Of a stretch of 64,000 nt of DNA, positions 34,124 to 45,800 are shown piece after piece. A program made the translations under genes and the position numbers. The notes under the pieces are model-generated. The model had not been told where the DNA came from. It ran no database searches and saw only the letters and a program-made list of their open reading frames with translations. Every line of letters starts with the position of its first letter. Position 1 is the stretch's first letter. The DNA is from Cavenderia fasciculata (taxonomy: Eukaryota; Evosea; Eumycetozoa; Acytosteliales; Cavenderiaceae): assembly GCF_000203815.1 (NCBI RefSeq), contig NW_004457729.1, positions 682,674 to 746,673 of the forward strand. The letters run 5' to 3'.

Positions 34124-36180
34124 TTATTCCATCATTTCATCATCCATTTGGTTATTTCTACCATATGATTTATAATTGGTTGCTTCTTTATCATAGGCAG
34201 TGATTGGTACTTGATTTCTTCTACGAGAGGATGGTGTTGAATCCAAACCATTCATTTCATGTCTTCTTCCATCTTCTTCATCCGAGTCTGACAATTCACC
34301 TGGATTTGTAACACGTCTATCACGGTCCGACTCACTGATACGAACGTCGGGATCTTCATCATCTTCATCATCAGAGTAACTATAACTGTCAGGTGGGATT
34401 TCAGTATGAGCAATACTTGGTGCATGTTGTAAATGTCTTAGATTCTCTAAAATTTGAATCCTTAAAAAAAGAAAGAGAAAGAGGTTAATAAATAAAAAAT
34501 AATATCGATTAGTTTAGTTATTTGTATAAATACTTTAATTTTTCAAGATAATCCTTTGAATTTTGATTCTCCATATTATTTGGTGTAATATGTAATCTAT
34601 AATCTGGTCCATAATATTCTAAATAATCATTATATGGTAATTCTAAAAACAAACAAATAATTGTTAATAATCCTATATATCTTATTTTGTTTGTTTGTTT
34701 GTTTTGTTTCCTACCATCAGGTAATTCATGATCAACTAAAATTGAAGTTTCATAAGTCCAACATCTAGCAACATTCTTGATAGTATAACCTCCACCACCG
34801 AGAATGACAAGAGGAAGATTAAATGACTTCATAAATTCTACACATTGGGCATGACCCTTTAACGAAAGATTGAAACATCCCAAACGATCTCCAGTCAATG
34901 AATCTGCACCACATTGTAATACAACTGCTTCTGGTCTATATGAATCCATAACTGATTGAATTACCTAAAATAAAAGAGAGATGAAAATGAAATGAATATA
35001 AAAAAAAAAAGAGGGATAATATTTGTTTGTATTAACTGTGTTTACTTACAGGTCTGAAAACACTTTGATAACTTTGATCATCAATACCATCCTTTAGAGG
35101 GAAATTCAAAGCATAGTATTTACCCTTACTAGCACCAACATCTCTTACATCGCCAGTACCAGGGAAATAATCACCATATTTGTGAAAGGAAACAGTCATG
35201 ACTCTGTCTGTTGTATAAAAAGCTTCCTCTACACCATCACCATGATGAATATCAATATCAATATATAATACTCTTTTATGATGTCTAGACAAAAAAAAAG
35301 AAAAATTAAATTAATAAATAAATGAATACAAATTAATTATATGACTATGTATGTGTTTGTGTGAGTGTATATAGACATACTTTAATAATTCAAGAATACA
35401 TAATACAATATCATTGGTATAACAAAAACCAGAAGATTCTGATTTCTTTGCATGATGTAAACCTCCGGCCCAATTGACAGCAATATCAGAATCTTTGTTG
35501 TTTAACTTTACTGCACATCCAATCGAACCACCCGAAGAGATTTGACATAAATTATACATTCCATCAAATACTGGGCAATCATATCTAACATTATCTAAAA
35601 ATAAATAGAATTAAAGGTATGAATACTACTTTTAAAAAAAAAAGAATATATTGTGTTGTATTGATAACGTACACTTCATCAATTGTTTAGAGTATTCATG
35701 CATGTTATCAGGAGTGATCAATCTTAAAAAGTTAACATAGTCATCTGAATGAAAGTTTGAAAGATCAGCTTCAGTTGCTTTTTTAGGTCTCTATATATTG
35801 TTAAAACAAAAAAAGTAAGTATAAATACAAATGCAACTACGAGAGGGTCTTTTCTATCTATCTATCTATCTTATCTACATACAAAGATTTGTAACTTTTT
35901 GTATATGCCATAATTTAAGATCAAGTTATGTGTCATTCTAATTCTGTGTGGTTTCATTGGATGATTCTGACCATAGTAGTGATTACCTACTTCAGCTGTA
36001 ATATGTAATATGTATGTATGTGTATGTTGTTAGTCATCTCATCTATATCATCACACTACTCGAGTAGTATTAGAGGTCATGTCTTGTCTCCCCTTCAATC
36101 TCTTCTCTATCTAATCTATCTAACAATCTATCTTTTACAAACTTACAATCATAGAAATATGATACTTTCTTCTTGCTCAT
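34124..36180 (-). CDS. Class I histone deacetylase (Rpd3/HDAC1-3 type)
   Basis: Zinc-dependent nuclear lysine deacetylase. Eight exons (36147-36180, 35883-35995, 35673-35790, 35381-35594, 35050-35284, 34715-34964, 34534-34642, 34124-34460) give 469 aa, with every phase consistent. The start [20 protein letters not shown] is the class I N-terminus. Catalytic motifs are intact: [16 protein letters not shown] (tandem His), [17 protein letters not shown] (zinc Asp and His), [17 protein letters not shown] (second zinc Asp) and [15 protein letters not shown] (with the transition-state Tyr). The C-terminal tail of about 110 residues is acidic and hydrophilic ([22 protein letters not shown]), as in HDAC1/2. 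D. discoideum has two class I enzymes, hdaA and hdaB; I cannot tell which is the orthologue. The first exon is only 34 nt. Confidence 0.94.
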
Positions 36181-36968
36181 CTCTATTTCTCTCTTTACTT
36201 TAAATATAGATATATAAAACTATGATTTAAAATCCCATCTTGGCTCTTAATCGACAACGGACAACATTAATTAAATTTAATTTTTTTTATTATTATTTTT
36301 TTTTTTTTGAACTTCAAAACCAAACAAAGACTTTGTGTGTACTTTTATTTCTTCAAGAGATACGGTTCTCCCAAATGCACTCTTCTCTTTTTCTCTCTCT
36401 CTTTTGTTGATATTGAATATGACTAGAATGGATGTGTCTATACAAAATTTATTTAGATTAATAATTATTAGATCGTTGTTTGTTGATGAGATTAGATATT
36501 ATAATATAACCCCGATGATATACAAAACAACAACAAACCAATACTGGGGGGTGGCAACCAGTGAACTCCCGTGACTTCCTTTTTGATTGATAAACAAACA
36601 ACAATAATACCGAAGCTTTTCATAATTCCTGCTGCAGTCGGGTTGGATTCAAGAATCTTAAGGGCAAAAGGAGATTTTTACAGAGTTTGGCAAGTTTTTT
36701 ACGAGAGCTTGTAAAGTGGGAGGGGTTGACAAACTCCTTTCACACAAACTTCACACAAACATAGAAAGAGGCACAAAGCTTTGAAAGGAGGATCACTATT
36801 TTCATCATTATCCATTATTATTATTATTCATCGCGTTTATTTATTCATTTGATCAAACAGTAATAACAACAACAACAACTTGTATTGTACAATATAGCAA
36901 ACACATCAAATAGAAATAGAAAGATAGGAGAGAGATTAAATCTTTAACGACAATATTCTTTATCGACA
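36181..36968. promoter_or_regulatory. Divergent promoter, HDAC / countin-like
   Basis: About 790 bp between two 5' ends. It has poly-T tracts (36280-36310), a G-run at about 36545-36550, TTA repeats near 36815 and a purine-rich leader before 36969. A 14-bp palindrome ACTACTCGAGTAGT lies at about 36056-36069, just inside the first HDAC intron. No ORF of note. Confidence 0.45.
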
Positions 36969-38230
36969 ATGAGCAACAATAATAGTAGTAGTAGATCATT
37001 GTCAATGATAATACTAGTGCTACTAGTATTATTAACTATTTATAATAGTAATGGTGGTGTAGTTCAATCTACTATCATCCGTGCTAATCATAATAATAAT
37101 CAAAATAATAATCAAAATAATAATAACAAGAATAATGAATATAGAACACAGTTACATGATAAATCTACTGTTACACCATCGACAATTGCAACTAGAATAG
37201 TAAAGAATAATAATAATAATAACAATAATAATGTAAATAATATCAACGACAACAACAACCCAATCCCAAACAATGGTAGCAATGTAAGGACAGATATATG
37301 TCTACCATGTGTAGATTTCTTCAACTCTTATCTACCAACAATCATCAAGATTGTAACAGACTATGGTGTCATTGAATCATGTTCAAAGATTTGTGGTTAC
37401 TTGAATAGTACTGTCGAGGCTGATGTATGTACTGGTCTATGTGATCTAGTTGGTGTAAATGAATTTTGGAAGATCTTTTTACTGTATGTATACTCATAAA
37501 CACCTATACAATATATAATATATAATATAATATACACCTATATACATTCTTCTTCATCTTATATTAATGTTATTATTTTTATATTCTAGTGATGATATCA
37601 ATCCAATTTATGCATGTCAGATGGTCACCGCATGTGTTACACCAAAGAGTCCAGCAGCCAATTTTGACAGTGTCACAATGACACCAACCGTTGGAGTGCC
37701 AGGTGACACGTTTACCATCTCACTCAACTTTACCGTTGTCAATGCAACCGGTGTCGGACAGTTTAGTTATATCGTCTACTATGTTGCCACACAGAGCAAG
37801 TACATGTACAGCCTGACTTTTGACAGCTACCCTCCAGGCTCTTACAATCAAAACTTTACCTTTTCAACAAAGAATAATGCTACTTTCCCATTAGGTGATT
37901 ATCCAGTTGCATTAAGTATGTATAAATATATATAGATAGATAGATAGATAGATAGAGATATATTATATTTATATTTGATTAACTAATTATTGTTCTATTC
38001 TCTATTCTATTTTCTATTCTATCATAGTGATGTGTTCAGCCGAATGTGGTACTCATACACCTTATAGTGTACCATTGAATGAAACTCAAGTTGTATTCAC
38101 TCTTGAAACCATTCCAATCAACAAGACCAATATTGCTTCATTCCAATCGCAATCGGTCATCTCTGCAGAGGAGGATACTCCAAAGAAGAAGAATCATGTT
38201 GTTGAACTTCCACTTCCATCTTTCAAGTAA
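36969..38230 (+). CDS. Countin-like secreted protein
   Basis: Exons 36969-37483, 37590-37915 and 38028-38230 give 347 aa in phase. A hydrophobic signal segment (SLSMIILVLLVLLTIYNSNG) follows a short Asn/Ser start; then an Asn-rich stretch. A saposin-like cysteine domain sits at about 105-185 (ICLPCVDFFNSYLP, SCSKICGYL, VCTGLCDLVGV, PIYACQMVTACV), the layout of D. discoideum countin. The last part is a beta-rich domain (GVPGDTFTISLNF; YPPGSYNQNFTF) with a CSAECG pair and several N-glycosylation sites. Countin is a component of the secreted counting factor that limits aggregate size; countin-family proteins are several per genome. The matching role here is inferred from family. The C-terminal KKKNHVVELPLPSFK is basic and shows no GPI signal. 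Confidence 0.85.
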
Positions 38231-38547
38231 ATGAATGGGATCAATCAATCAATCAACCAATCCAATCCAAACCAAACCATTCCACCCACCTTGTATTCAT
38301 TTCAACCATCTACAACTCTATTTACACAATCCATCATAATCTATTTATGAATACTCTTCATCTTTTACCTAAATATTTAAAATAAAACTTTGTATATTTA
38401 ATTTATAAACTAACTACTCTATGCTCTATATTTAGAAAGTTGCATTAATCAAAATTTTTTAATGTACTCTGCCCCATTTTTACTATTGAAAGAGATAAAA
38501 CTACTACTACTAGCTCTAGAGATAGTTAAGATTGATAGTAGTATGAA
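38231..38547. promoter_or_regulatory. Spacer, 3' UTR and promoter
   Basis: A 317-bp spacer between genes in the same direction. It starts with an AATC/AACC-rich 3' UTR (38240-38285) and ends in an A/T-rich promoter with an ACT repeat near 38499. Nothing else is recognised. Confidence 0.4.
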
Positions 38548-40965
38548 ATGACTTCAATGTTATTTGATTTAAAGACTATAAATAACAATAATAATACTAG
38601 CAATAATAATAATAGTAGTACTGGTACAGGAGTATGGACAAAGAAAGAACATACTGAATTCTATCAATATGTTACAAAGTATGGTGTACCAACAGATGGT
38701 TGGAAAGTAGTATTGACCAAGACAAAGAGTTTAAAGTTAAAGACTGAACAACAACTACAAGCATACTTTATTCATTACTTGGCAAGATGTAATCATTATT
38801 TGGGTGATATGAATAATACTAAACTAAAACCAAAAGATGCTACTACAACTACATCAACAACAACAACTACAACAACAACAACTACAACTAATACTTCTAC
38901 TGCAACTACTTCAATAATAGTAGCCTCATCGTCAAATGCAAATGATATACCTATTACATTGGCAAGTGCAAAAAAGTTTGTAGTACGTGTAGGCTTTTTC
39001 AAAGATCTTTATAAATGTTTAAAGGTAGAGAATAATGTTGTCATTGCAATGGGTGTGAGTAGAGCGTACAGTAATTTGTGGACACCGGGTGAGAATGACA
39101 TTGCATTGCTTAGGGGATTGGCCAAACATGGATATGCATCGTACCAAGAGATTATGAGTGATCCAACACTCCCCTTTTACAAAATATATCAAGACAAGGT
39201 TGCATCGTCATCTACACCACCCGCTGCAGAGGATATTCTCGAAGTGTTGGGATACAGCAAGTACGAGATGGCAAGCAGAATCGTTAAATTGGTCACTGCC
39301 ATTTTGGATCCTCTCAATCATAGTCGTCCCAAGACTATTACGATCGACCCTTCAACCATACCAGCTACCACATCGATCAAGGATATATTGGGTGACAGAA
39401 ACAAGCAGATAGTGTATCACGTCCAACTACTCTCATATGCACACAAGAAGGGTAAACTTTCAAAGGAACTGTTTATCAAGCATTTGACAATGTTGTATGG
39501 GTCGACACAAGCCACCAAATACTACGACACGGTTGTTGCAGCTCCTATGAGCAGTATTCCAGTCGTGACGTATGAAAACGGACCCATAGAATATGTATTG
39601 GCACGAACACCACACTATAGACGTCTCATTATGGCAGCTATCCAACACCAACAGCTCGCCAATCACTGTCGCAAGCTTGGACAGTTGTACACATCGTTGT
39701 TGATTGGCAAGCCAAAGTTGACCGAGCACTTGGTCATGTTGTTTGGCGAAGACAAGGGACGCATGCACGCCAACATCTTAACGACTGGTGTCGCTCGTGA
39801 CAAGGCTGGCGCAGAGGTCACTGCCAAGGACGTGCAGCCTACTTTATCCAACACACCTCGTTTTAGAGACTTGTTAAACAACAAGTTCAAGCAACAAGAG
39901 CCAATCAAGGAATTGTACTTTGAACCACTCGTCTCGGGTATACCCAACTATATTGAAAAGACGACAGCGGTAGATCTCGAAATGTACGAAGATTCGGTTA
40001 TTAGACATATCAATTTACTCGCACATGGACTTGTTCATAACCTCGTGACAAGAATGACACTGACCGAGCATTTGGAAGAAATCTTTGGCTACGACACTGA
40101 TGTCGTAAAATATTACATGAGAGTTATCAGTGCCTATCCATCAAGTAGATGTTCACCTCCATCTCAATTGGATGTAAGCCAAGCATTGGAGAGAAAATAT
40201 TACATCTCAAAGTTTGTTTCATTGTTGAGAATTTATGGTAAAACAAAATTACCTGCACAAGATCCAGTTGTTGGACAACAACCTTTAAAAAAATTGGCAC
40301 CTACAGCCAAACCTTTGGCTAAACCAGGAGCCAAACCAGTTGCTAAACCATCGGCTACAATAGTTGCCAAACCAGTAGCCACAACAGTTGCCAAACCAGT
40401 AGCTATTACACCATTAACAGTTACACCATTAACATCAACATCAACTTCAACTACTCCACCATCATCACCATCATTTCACATTGGAAGACCAGCAGGTCAA
40501 TCATCCCCACAATCATCACCACTTCAAAGAGTATCATCACCACCTCTAATTCAACCAGCAGCAAGTCAATCATCCCCACAATCATCACCACCTCTAATTC
40601 AACCAGCAGCAGCAGGTCAATCATCACCACCAGTTCAACCTAGTCAACCTCAGACAAAAGTATCTATGAGTTCAGTTCCAGAGTTGACAGAGGTATCGAA
40701 TCATTTAAAGATACTCCTTTTCATGCACCACTACAACAAGATTGATGCAACCATACTTTTGAATCATTTCTCTATGATCTTTCCATTTACGGCTCAACAA
40801 AAATTATCAGCTATGCAAAAACAAGCGGTCAAATTTCCTCCATTACCACCCAATTTCAATGTTCAACACTATTTATCATTAACACCTACCATGGCAACGA
40901 AATATAGAAATCATGTTATCGCTCAAAGACAACAATTAGCTCAACAATCCCCAACTCCAAAATAA
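38548..40965 (+). CDS. SANT/Myb-like protein with CHD-type helical repeats, no helicase
   Basis: Single exon, 805 aa. Residues 28-85 resemble a SANT/Myb helix bundle (VWTKKEHTEFYQYVTKYGVP ... GWKVVLTK). Another segment near 175-215 (WTPGENDIALLRGLAKHGYA, then SYQEIMSDPTLPFY) closely resembles the 'W..-D-sLL-Gv-KHGy--Y-~M--DP-L-F' stretch found C-terminal of the ATPase in CHD6-9/kismet remodellers. Repeated helical units with L-x-K-H/L-T-x-L-Y/FG motifs follow (FIKHLTMLYG; LTEHLVMLFGED; LTEHLEEIFGYD; ILLNHFSMIF), roughly four to five copies. The linker at 570-700 is AKP- and PSSP-rich. No helicase or chromodomain exists in the window, so this is either a stand-alone accessory factor or half of a split remodeller. 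Nuclear function is inference. Confidence 0.7.
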   Translation: MTSMLFDLKTINNNNNTSNNNNSSTGTGVWTKKEHTEFYQYVTKYGVPTDGWKVVLTKTKSLKLKTEQQLQAYFIHYLARCNHYLGDMNNTKLKPKDATTTTSTTTTTTTTTTTNTSTATTSIIVASSSNANDIPITLASAKKFVVRVGFFKDLYKCLKVENNVVIAMGVSRAYSNLWTPGENDIALLRGLAKHGYASYQEIMSDPTLPFYKIYQDKVASSSTPPAAEDILEVLGYSKYEMASRIVKLVTAILDPLNHSRPKTITIDPSTIPATTSIKDILGDRNKQIVYHVQLLSYAHKKGKLSKELFIKHLTMLYGSTQATKYYDTVVAAPMSSIPVVTYENGPIEYVLARTPHYRRLIMAAIQHQQLANHCRKLGQLYTSLLIGKPKLTEHLVMLFGEDKGRMHANILTTGVARDKAGAEVTAKDVQPTLSNTPRFRDLLNNKFKQQEPIKELYFEPLVSGIPNYIEKTTAVDLEMYEDSVIRHINLLAHGLVHNLVTRMTLTEHLEEIFGYDTDVVKYYMRVISAYPSSRCSPPSQLDVSQALERKYYISKFVSLLRIYGKTKLPAQDPVVGQQPLKKLAPTAKPLAKPGAKPVAKPSATIVAKPVATTVAKPVAITPLTVTPLTSTSTSTTPPSSPSFHIGRPAGQSSPQSSPLQRVSSPPLIQPAASQSSPQSSPPLIQPAAAGQSSPPVQPSQPQTKVSMSSVPELTEVSNHLKILLFMHHYNKIDATILLNHFSMIFPFTAQQKLSAMQKQAVKFPPLPPNFNVQHYLSLTPTMATKYRNHVIAQRQQLAQQSPTPK

Positions 40966-41060
40966 TAGAAAATAAAAACATAATAGATTGTATTTTTTTT
41001 TTTGATTGTGATTGTTTATCTAATCTCTAAATTATTATTATTATTAATAATAAATATTAT

Positions 41061-42285
41061 TTATTTTTTACCAATTGGCATCATATGAGATTGATGATGT
41101 GGTGGATGATGATGATGATTTGATGGATGATTCTGTTGTTGTTGTTGTTGTTGTTGTCCTTGTCCTTGTATTTGAACTACTGGTATTGCTTTTGTAAGTT
41201 TGTTATAAATATATTCATGTGTTTCAGTACTAGTGATTGGTTTCCTATCAAATTCATAAAATTCCAATAATTCTCTAGATACATCCCAAATCTCTTTCAT
41301 GTCGACGTTTAGATTTGAAAACCATTGTTTGAGATCACGTTTCTTTATAAATCCCGCCAAATATATACACCCCAGTGCAATGATATAGGGAGGGTATTGT
41401 AGACATAGATCAGTCTTGTACGAATCATTGACCACACCCCATGCCACCTCTAAGCACTCCTTGTCCAACCCACTGTTACCCAAATAGGTAGGTAAACTCT
41501 TGTATGGATGGAATATAATCAAATCGAATCCCAATTCCTCCAATACATAAAATTCACATTCCAAAATATCGCTCATCGTATAATTAAATGATGGATCTAA
41601 AAAGAAAAAGAAGAATAGAGAATAAAGAATAATTAGAATCTAATATATATATTCATTTGTTATTTTTTAATTTAATTTATACCTTGTTCCTTCATTTTTA
41701 ATGCACATTTTTTAGCCTGAGTAATACATTCTTCTACCTTACTCGCTAAATATAAACATGTTATTGATATTAATCTTGGTTCGCAATCTATAAAATTATT
41801 TCTAAAAATAAATAATCACAAATATTAATAAACAAATATAAATGATTAAAATCATAGATCTAGCTAGGATTGATTGATTTGGTTGTGTAATTACTTTAAA
41901 TAAAATCTTTTAAAATATACAATTGCAGTTGAAATCGCTCTTTGCTTTAATACCAACTTTGTATGACCAAAATTTTGTATCACTATCAAATATGAAATTG
42001 AATTAATTAGTTACAACATTTGTTATATGCTATAATAGTAAACATATATATGTACATACGATTACAATAGAATATCCTCAACCTTTTTAAATCGGTAGGT
42101 GTTATTCTAGTTAGATCCTTTGTATTTGATTTCTCTATTTCTGTTTTAGAAAGTAACCATGATTTACTGTAATGATGATCAGGTGATTGAATGAATAAAG
42201 TTAATAAATAGATTCAAAGTATCATCTGATTCTTCAATATCTATTATATGTACCAATGAGTTGATTCCCAAAAGTTTGCAGCCAT
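41061..42285 (-). CDS. cycC: Cyclin C (Mediator kinase module)
   Basis: Partner of CDK8 in the Mediator kinase module. Five exons (42254-42285, 42060-42166, 41895-41982, 41683-41801, 41061-41596) give 293 aa, all in phase. The start [18 protein letters not shown] matches the invariant cyclin C opening 'MA-NFW-SSH---W'. Cyclin box motifs follow: VIQNFGHT-type loop ([15 protein letters not shown]), [52 protein letters not shown] and [20 protein letters not shown]. The C-terminus adds a Gln run and His/Pro/Asn-rich tail ([16 protein letters not shown]), typical padding. The exon-1 ATG is chosen because it alone gives the conserved N-terminus. No destruction box is visible, as expected for a transcriptional cyclin. 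Confidence 0.93.
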
Positions 42286-42572
42286 GTTCAATCTCTTTTT
42301 ATATTCTCTTTGTTTTTGTTAGTATCGCTTTGTTGTTGATGTTGTTGGTTGATCATTTACATGAATCTATCTCTACCTTTATGTTTCTATCTATTCTAAG
42401 TGTATTATCTCTTTTTACAAAAATGTTTTTAATTAATTTAAAGAATGATTGTTTTTACAAATGAAACGACTATACGATCTTCACTCCAAGGTTTGGTCGT
42501 GATTAAAAATAGAGTTATTTATTTTATTTATAGTTGTTATACTTATATATCTTATAACAAACAAATAGTTAT

Positions 42573-43978
42573 TTACAATGTAGCTGAACCAGTTTCACCA
42601 ACATTTGGTTGTTGTTCATGTTGTTCTTTCTTCTTGTCAGAAGTGGTAGAGTTGCTGGTTGTGGTTGTGGAGGTGGTAGTCATGATAGCTTCAGGCTTGT
42701 TTGGTAGATCGACCTTTGTTAAGATATCAGAGATTGAAAGAGACTGTGTCAAAGGGAGAACTTCAGAGATGAGGTCTCGAAGGGTGATCACTCCAAGTGT
42801 CGAAAAGGTATCGTCGACGACATAGACACGGTGGACACTCTTACTGACAAACAGGTTGACGAGATCACCAACAGTGTCAGTCTCGCGACACGTGACTGGT
42901 TCGCGACCGACCAGCTCGTAAACAGGCCCGAGCAATCGTTTCCAATGCTCTCCTTTACTTCCAATACGCTTAATGTCACGTGCCGACAGATTGCCGGTCA
43001 ACTTGCCATCGGGTTGGATGACAGCAACTCCACCAACACCCATGATTTCAATGAGACGGAATGCGTCAATTGCCTGCTCGTCATCTGTCACTGACATGAC
43101 GTATTGGTTGGCTGCCGACAGTTCCCTCACCAACTTGTTCTTTCTCGTTCCGAGTTTGCCAAGATTATCATGTACCCAACGGATCAGATCAAACTGAGTG
43201 ATAATATCGACAATCTCATCTTGTTCATCAATCACAATGATTCTGTTGACATTTTGCTTGGACAAACTTTCAAATGCTGTAAACAGAGTTGAACTTGGTG
43301 TCAACTTTACAAACTTTACATTTTTTCCATATGGATATTCTAAAAAAAAAAAAAGATTTGTTATAAGAATAGTATTGGATTGGATTTGATTGGGTTGGAT
43401 GTACAATTATAATCAAACTTACGCATCATTTCATTGACAGTTTCATTCTTAAATTCTTCAATTTCAAATAATGATTTGGCATTGTTTAATTTTTCTTTTT
43501 TAAATGGAGGAAAATAATTATTAATTAATTAATTAATATATCTTGTTTGGGTAAATGTAAAGAAGACTAAGAATATTCTTATTTAAACATACTCTTTCCA
43601 AATTCATCTACCATATATTTCAAGACATCCAATAATTCAATAACACCATAAAATGAACCATCTTGTTTAATTACTGGACATGATAAAATATTATTATTTA
43701 GTAGTCTCTGTGGTGAGTATTTTGTGGTCGAAAAAGCATATTGGATTGATTAGTTGGACAAGATTAGTTTTGAGAGTTCTTTAGAGAGAACAACTTACAT
43801 TAAATATGATAGGTAAAGTTTCATTTCTTGCAGCTGTAATGATGTTCTTTTTCTCGCACTTTTTCTTTTTGTGTTGAAAGGTATTCTCAAATTCGCTTAG
43901 ACTTGTCTTGGTCAATCCCAAAATAAATGTGTCATAGTCATTTTCTTCTCTATTATGTTTTTGTCCTTTCTTTACCAT
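42573..43978 (-). CDS. Four-CBS-domain protein (AMPK-gamma-like / CBS sensor)
   Basis: Exons 43799-43978, 43593-43707, 43423-43494 and 42573-43339 give 377 aa. The acceptor of the third exon (TTTAAAAAAG) is less T-rich than usual. Four CBS motifs in two Bateman pairs are visible: residues 20-100 (LPIIFNRLLN, SFYGVIELLDVLKYM), 130-190 (VNRIIVIDEQDEIVDIIT), 215-260 (IMGVGGVAVIQPDGKLTG, LSARDIKRIG), and 285-345 (VHRVYVVDDTFSTLGVITLRD). Such pairs bind adenine nucleotides and act as energy or ligand sensors. The overall layout resembles AMPK gamma/SNF4 or plant CBSX5/6 proteins; the partner is unknown. The basic N-terminus (MVKKGQKHNRE) and a Thr/Ser- and Lys/Gln-rich tail are disordered. Confidence 0.85.
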
Positions 43979-44327
43979 TTTTATCTATCTTTCTCTTTTC
44001 TTTCTTATAGAATATGAATAATGAAAATACCCAATCAACTTTTCTAATATCAAAAAAATTAAAAATATTTATTTTCCATTTCGAGATTTGATTTTCCAAA
44101 ACTAATTTTTTCCTTTTATAGAATTTCTATAAAAAAAAAAACCATCCACACACTATTAATAGTTTTTTCAAAGTTGTTGAATTATTATCCAACATAATTA
44201 CAAGAGTAACTTTTAAAGGTATTCAAAGTGTATGACTGAAGTGATACTAAATAAACAGAGGGTATTTATTTTTTAATGTTTGGAACTGGTATTATATTCT
44301 TCCCCCCCCCCAATGGCAGGGGAAACT
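43979..44327. other. Spacer with a 10-bp C-run
   Basis: About 350 bp between two minus-strand genes: promoter of the CBS gene and 3' region of the nuclease gene. It holds an uninterrupted run of ten C at 44302-44311, striking in A/T-rich surroundings. The string CAGAGGGTATTT (about 44259-44270) recurs near 13191, possibly old repeat debris. Confidence 0.4.
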
Positions 44328-45664
44328 CTAGTTGTCGTCACTAGATAATTGAAATGACCATTGAAGGAAATCTTCTTCCATCAACTCAATTCGCGTTTCA
44401 TATATATATTGAGCCAATTGCCAGACCAGGTAGAGATGGTAGTAATAGTCCTTAATGATTTTGAAACAAGATAATTTAATTTTAGTAGTAGTCTTGTCTG
44501 CGAACAAAGCTGTGACCGTTTCCTTTATGTCTTCGTTGGCCTGATCTAAAAAAGTACTCTCGGCTACCAGTGACACAACTCCATTGTGTTGATAGAAAAT
44601 AGCTTTAAAAAAAGTTTTAACCTCTTGGTCTGTGAAGCTATTATCTCCGAGCTTGTCGACTAAGGTTTTATAACAATAACCTTTTTTAGCATCGGAGAGG
44701 AACTTTGTTCTATTGATCAAAAAGTCAGGATAGAGATAATCGGTGTAATCAGTGTAACACTTGGCCATCCCGTTATCTTTGAAGCGAACTACCTTTTCTT
44801 CTAAAGACGTTAATGAATAGATATCTTTGATCTTGCTATAGATATCAGAATCCGTACCACTGTTCGATTTCGCTAATTTGATGGCCTCATTCATATCTAT
44901 ACCTGTTCCTCGATTCTACAAAAATTTGATTATATTAATATTCCCATTAAAATTATTTTTCTTTTGATTTTTTACTAACATACATAATCGTTCTTTGTGA
45001 TTTGGATAAATGATAATATCGTCTTTTCTTTATATTTGTCTCCAAACATTTTCTTAAATAATTCGAATCGATCGAACCATTTCAGACGTTTGTCTTTCTG
45101 ATCATAGTAGATGACGATGAGTTTTTGACTCAAGTCACCCATGAAAGCATAGTCGACATCACCAAAGACGTACTTGTGAGTGCCGTCAACTTGAAATTTG
45201 TTTGAATGGTCCATAACATCTTCATCAGCCTCGGAGATTGAACGTTTGAATTCAATGTTCACATTTAGCTTTTCGCCATATGCAACCAATTTGTGGAATA
45301 GTGCCTCGAACGCCCATACATGCAAATGATAATCACCACCTGTGGACATAAAGTTATCCAAATCACTCTTGCGTGGGTCCTCACGCTCTTTAATATCACT
45401 GCCATTATCATCACTGTTTCCAAAACCATCTAAATAGAAATAAATATTCTCAAAACGAAGATCAATGAATTGTTGAATACGATCTATAGCATTTTGAACT
45501 AATGTTTGATAGATTGAATTGCTTGTTGAATATTTGTTGATACTAAGTGCGAGAAATGGCGCACCATCACAATGAATTGTTTTGTTTTCGATTGTACCGA
45601 GATATTTCAAATCTTTGCTTAGCTTGTTTTTTGTTAAGTATTTTTGAGAACCTTTAATACCCAT
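44328..45664 (-). CDS. XPG/FEN1-asteroid-like PIN nuclease
   Basis: Exons 44984-45664 and 44328-44915 give 422 aa, joined in phase 0 inside the sequence NDY-NRGTG. The N-terminus MGIKGSQKYL matches the XPG-N start 'MGI-GL---L', followed by TIHCDGAPFLALSIN (first acidic residue) and IYFYLDGFG ('vFDG'). The internal XPG part has SEADEDV and YVFGDVDYAFMGD, which align with the 'EAEaD' and 'S-DsDll-fG' acidic clusters. ITKNDYNRGTGIDMNEAIKLA matches the helix-hairpin-helix 'GcDY--GI-GIG---A'. Core acidic residues are thus kept. The C-terminal 170 residues are helical and unfamiliar. It is too divergent for FEN1, EXO1, XPG or GEN1; asteroid-type or an unclassified branch is likeliest. Substrate and role are unknown. 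Confidence 0.7.
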
Positions 45665-45800
45665 TTTTCTGTCTTGTTGCTGTTGCTATATGTTGCTGTT
45701 GCTATATGTTGCTGTTGTTATTTTATTTCTTCTATATTAAATACAGGTAATAAGTTTAGACAAAATTAATCTCTAAACCTATAATATTTATATACATAAC

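Noticed and set aside
13191-44270. Shared CAGAGGGTATTT near 13191 and 44259 as an interspersed repeat
   Set aside because: The match is only about 12 bp and the flanks do not align, so it is not enough to define an element.
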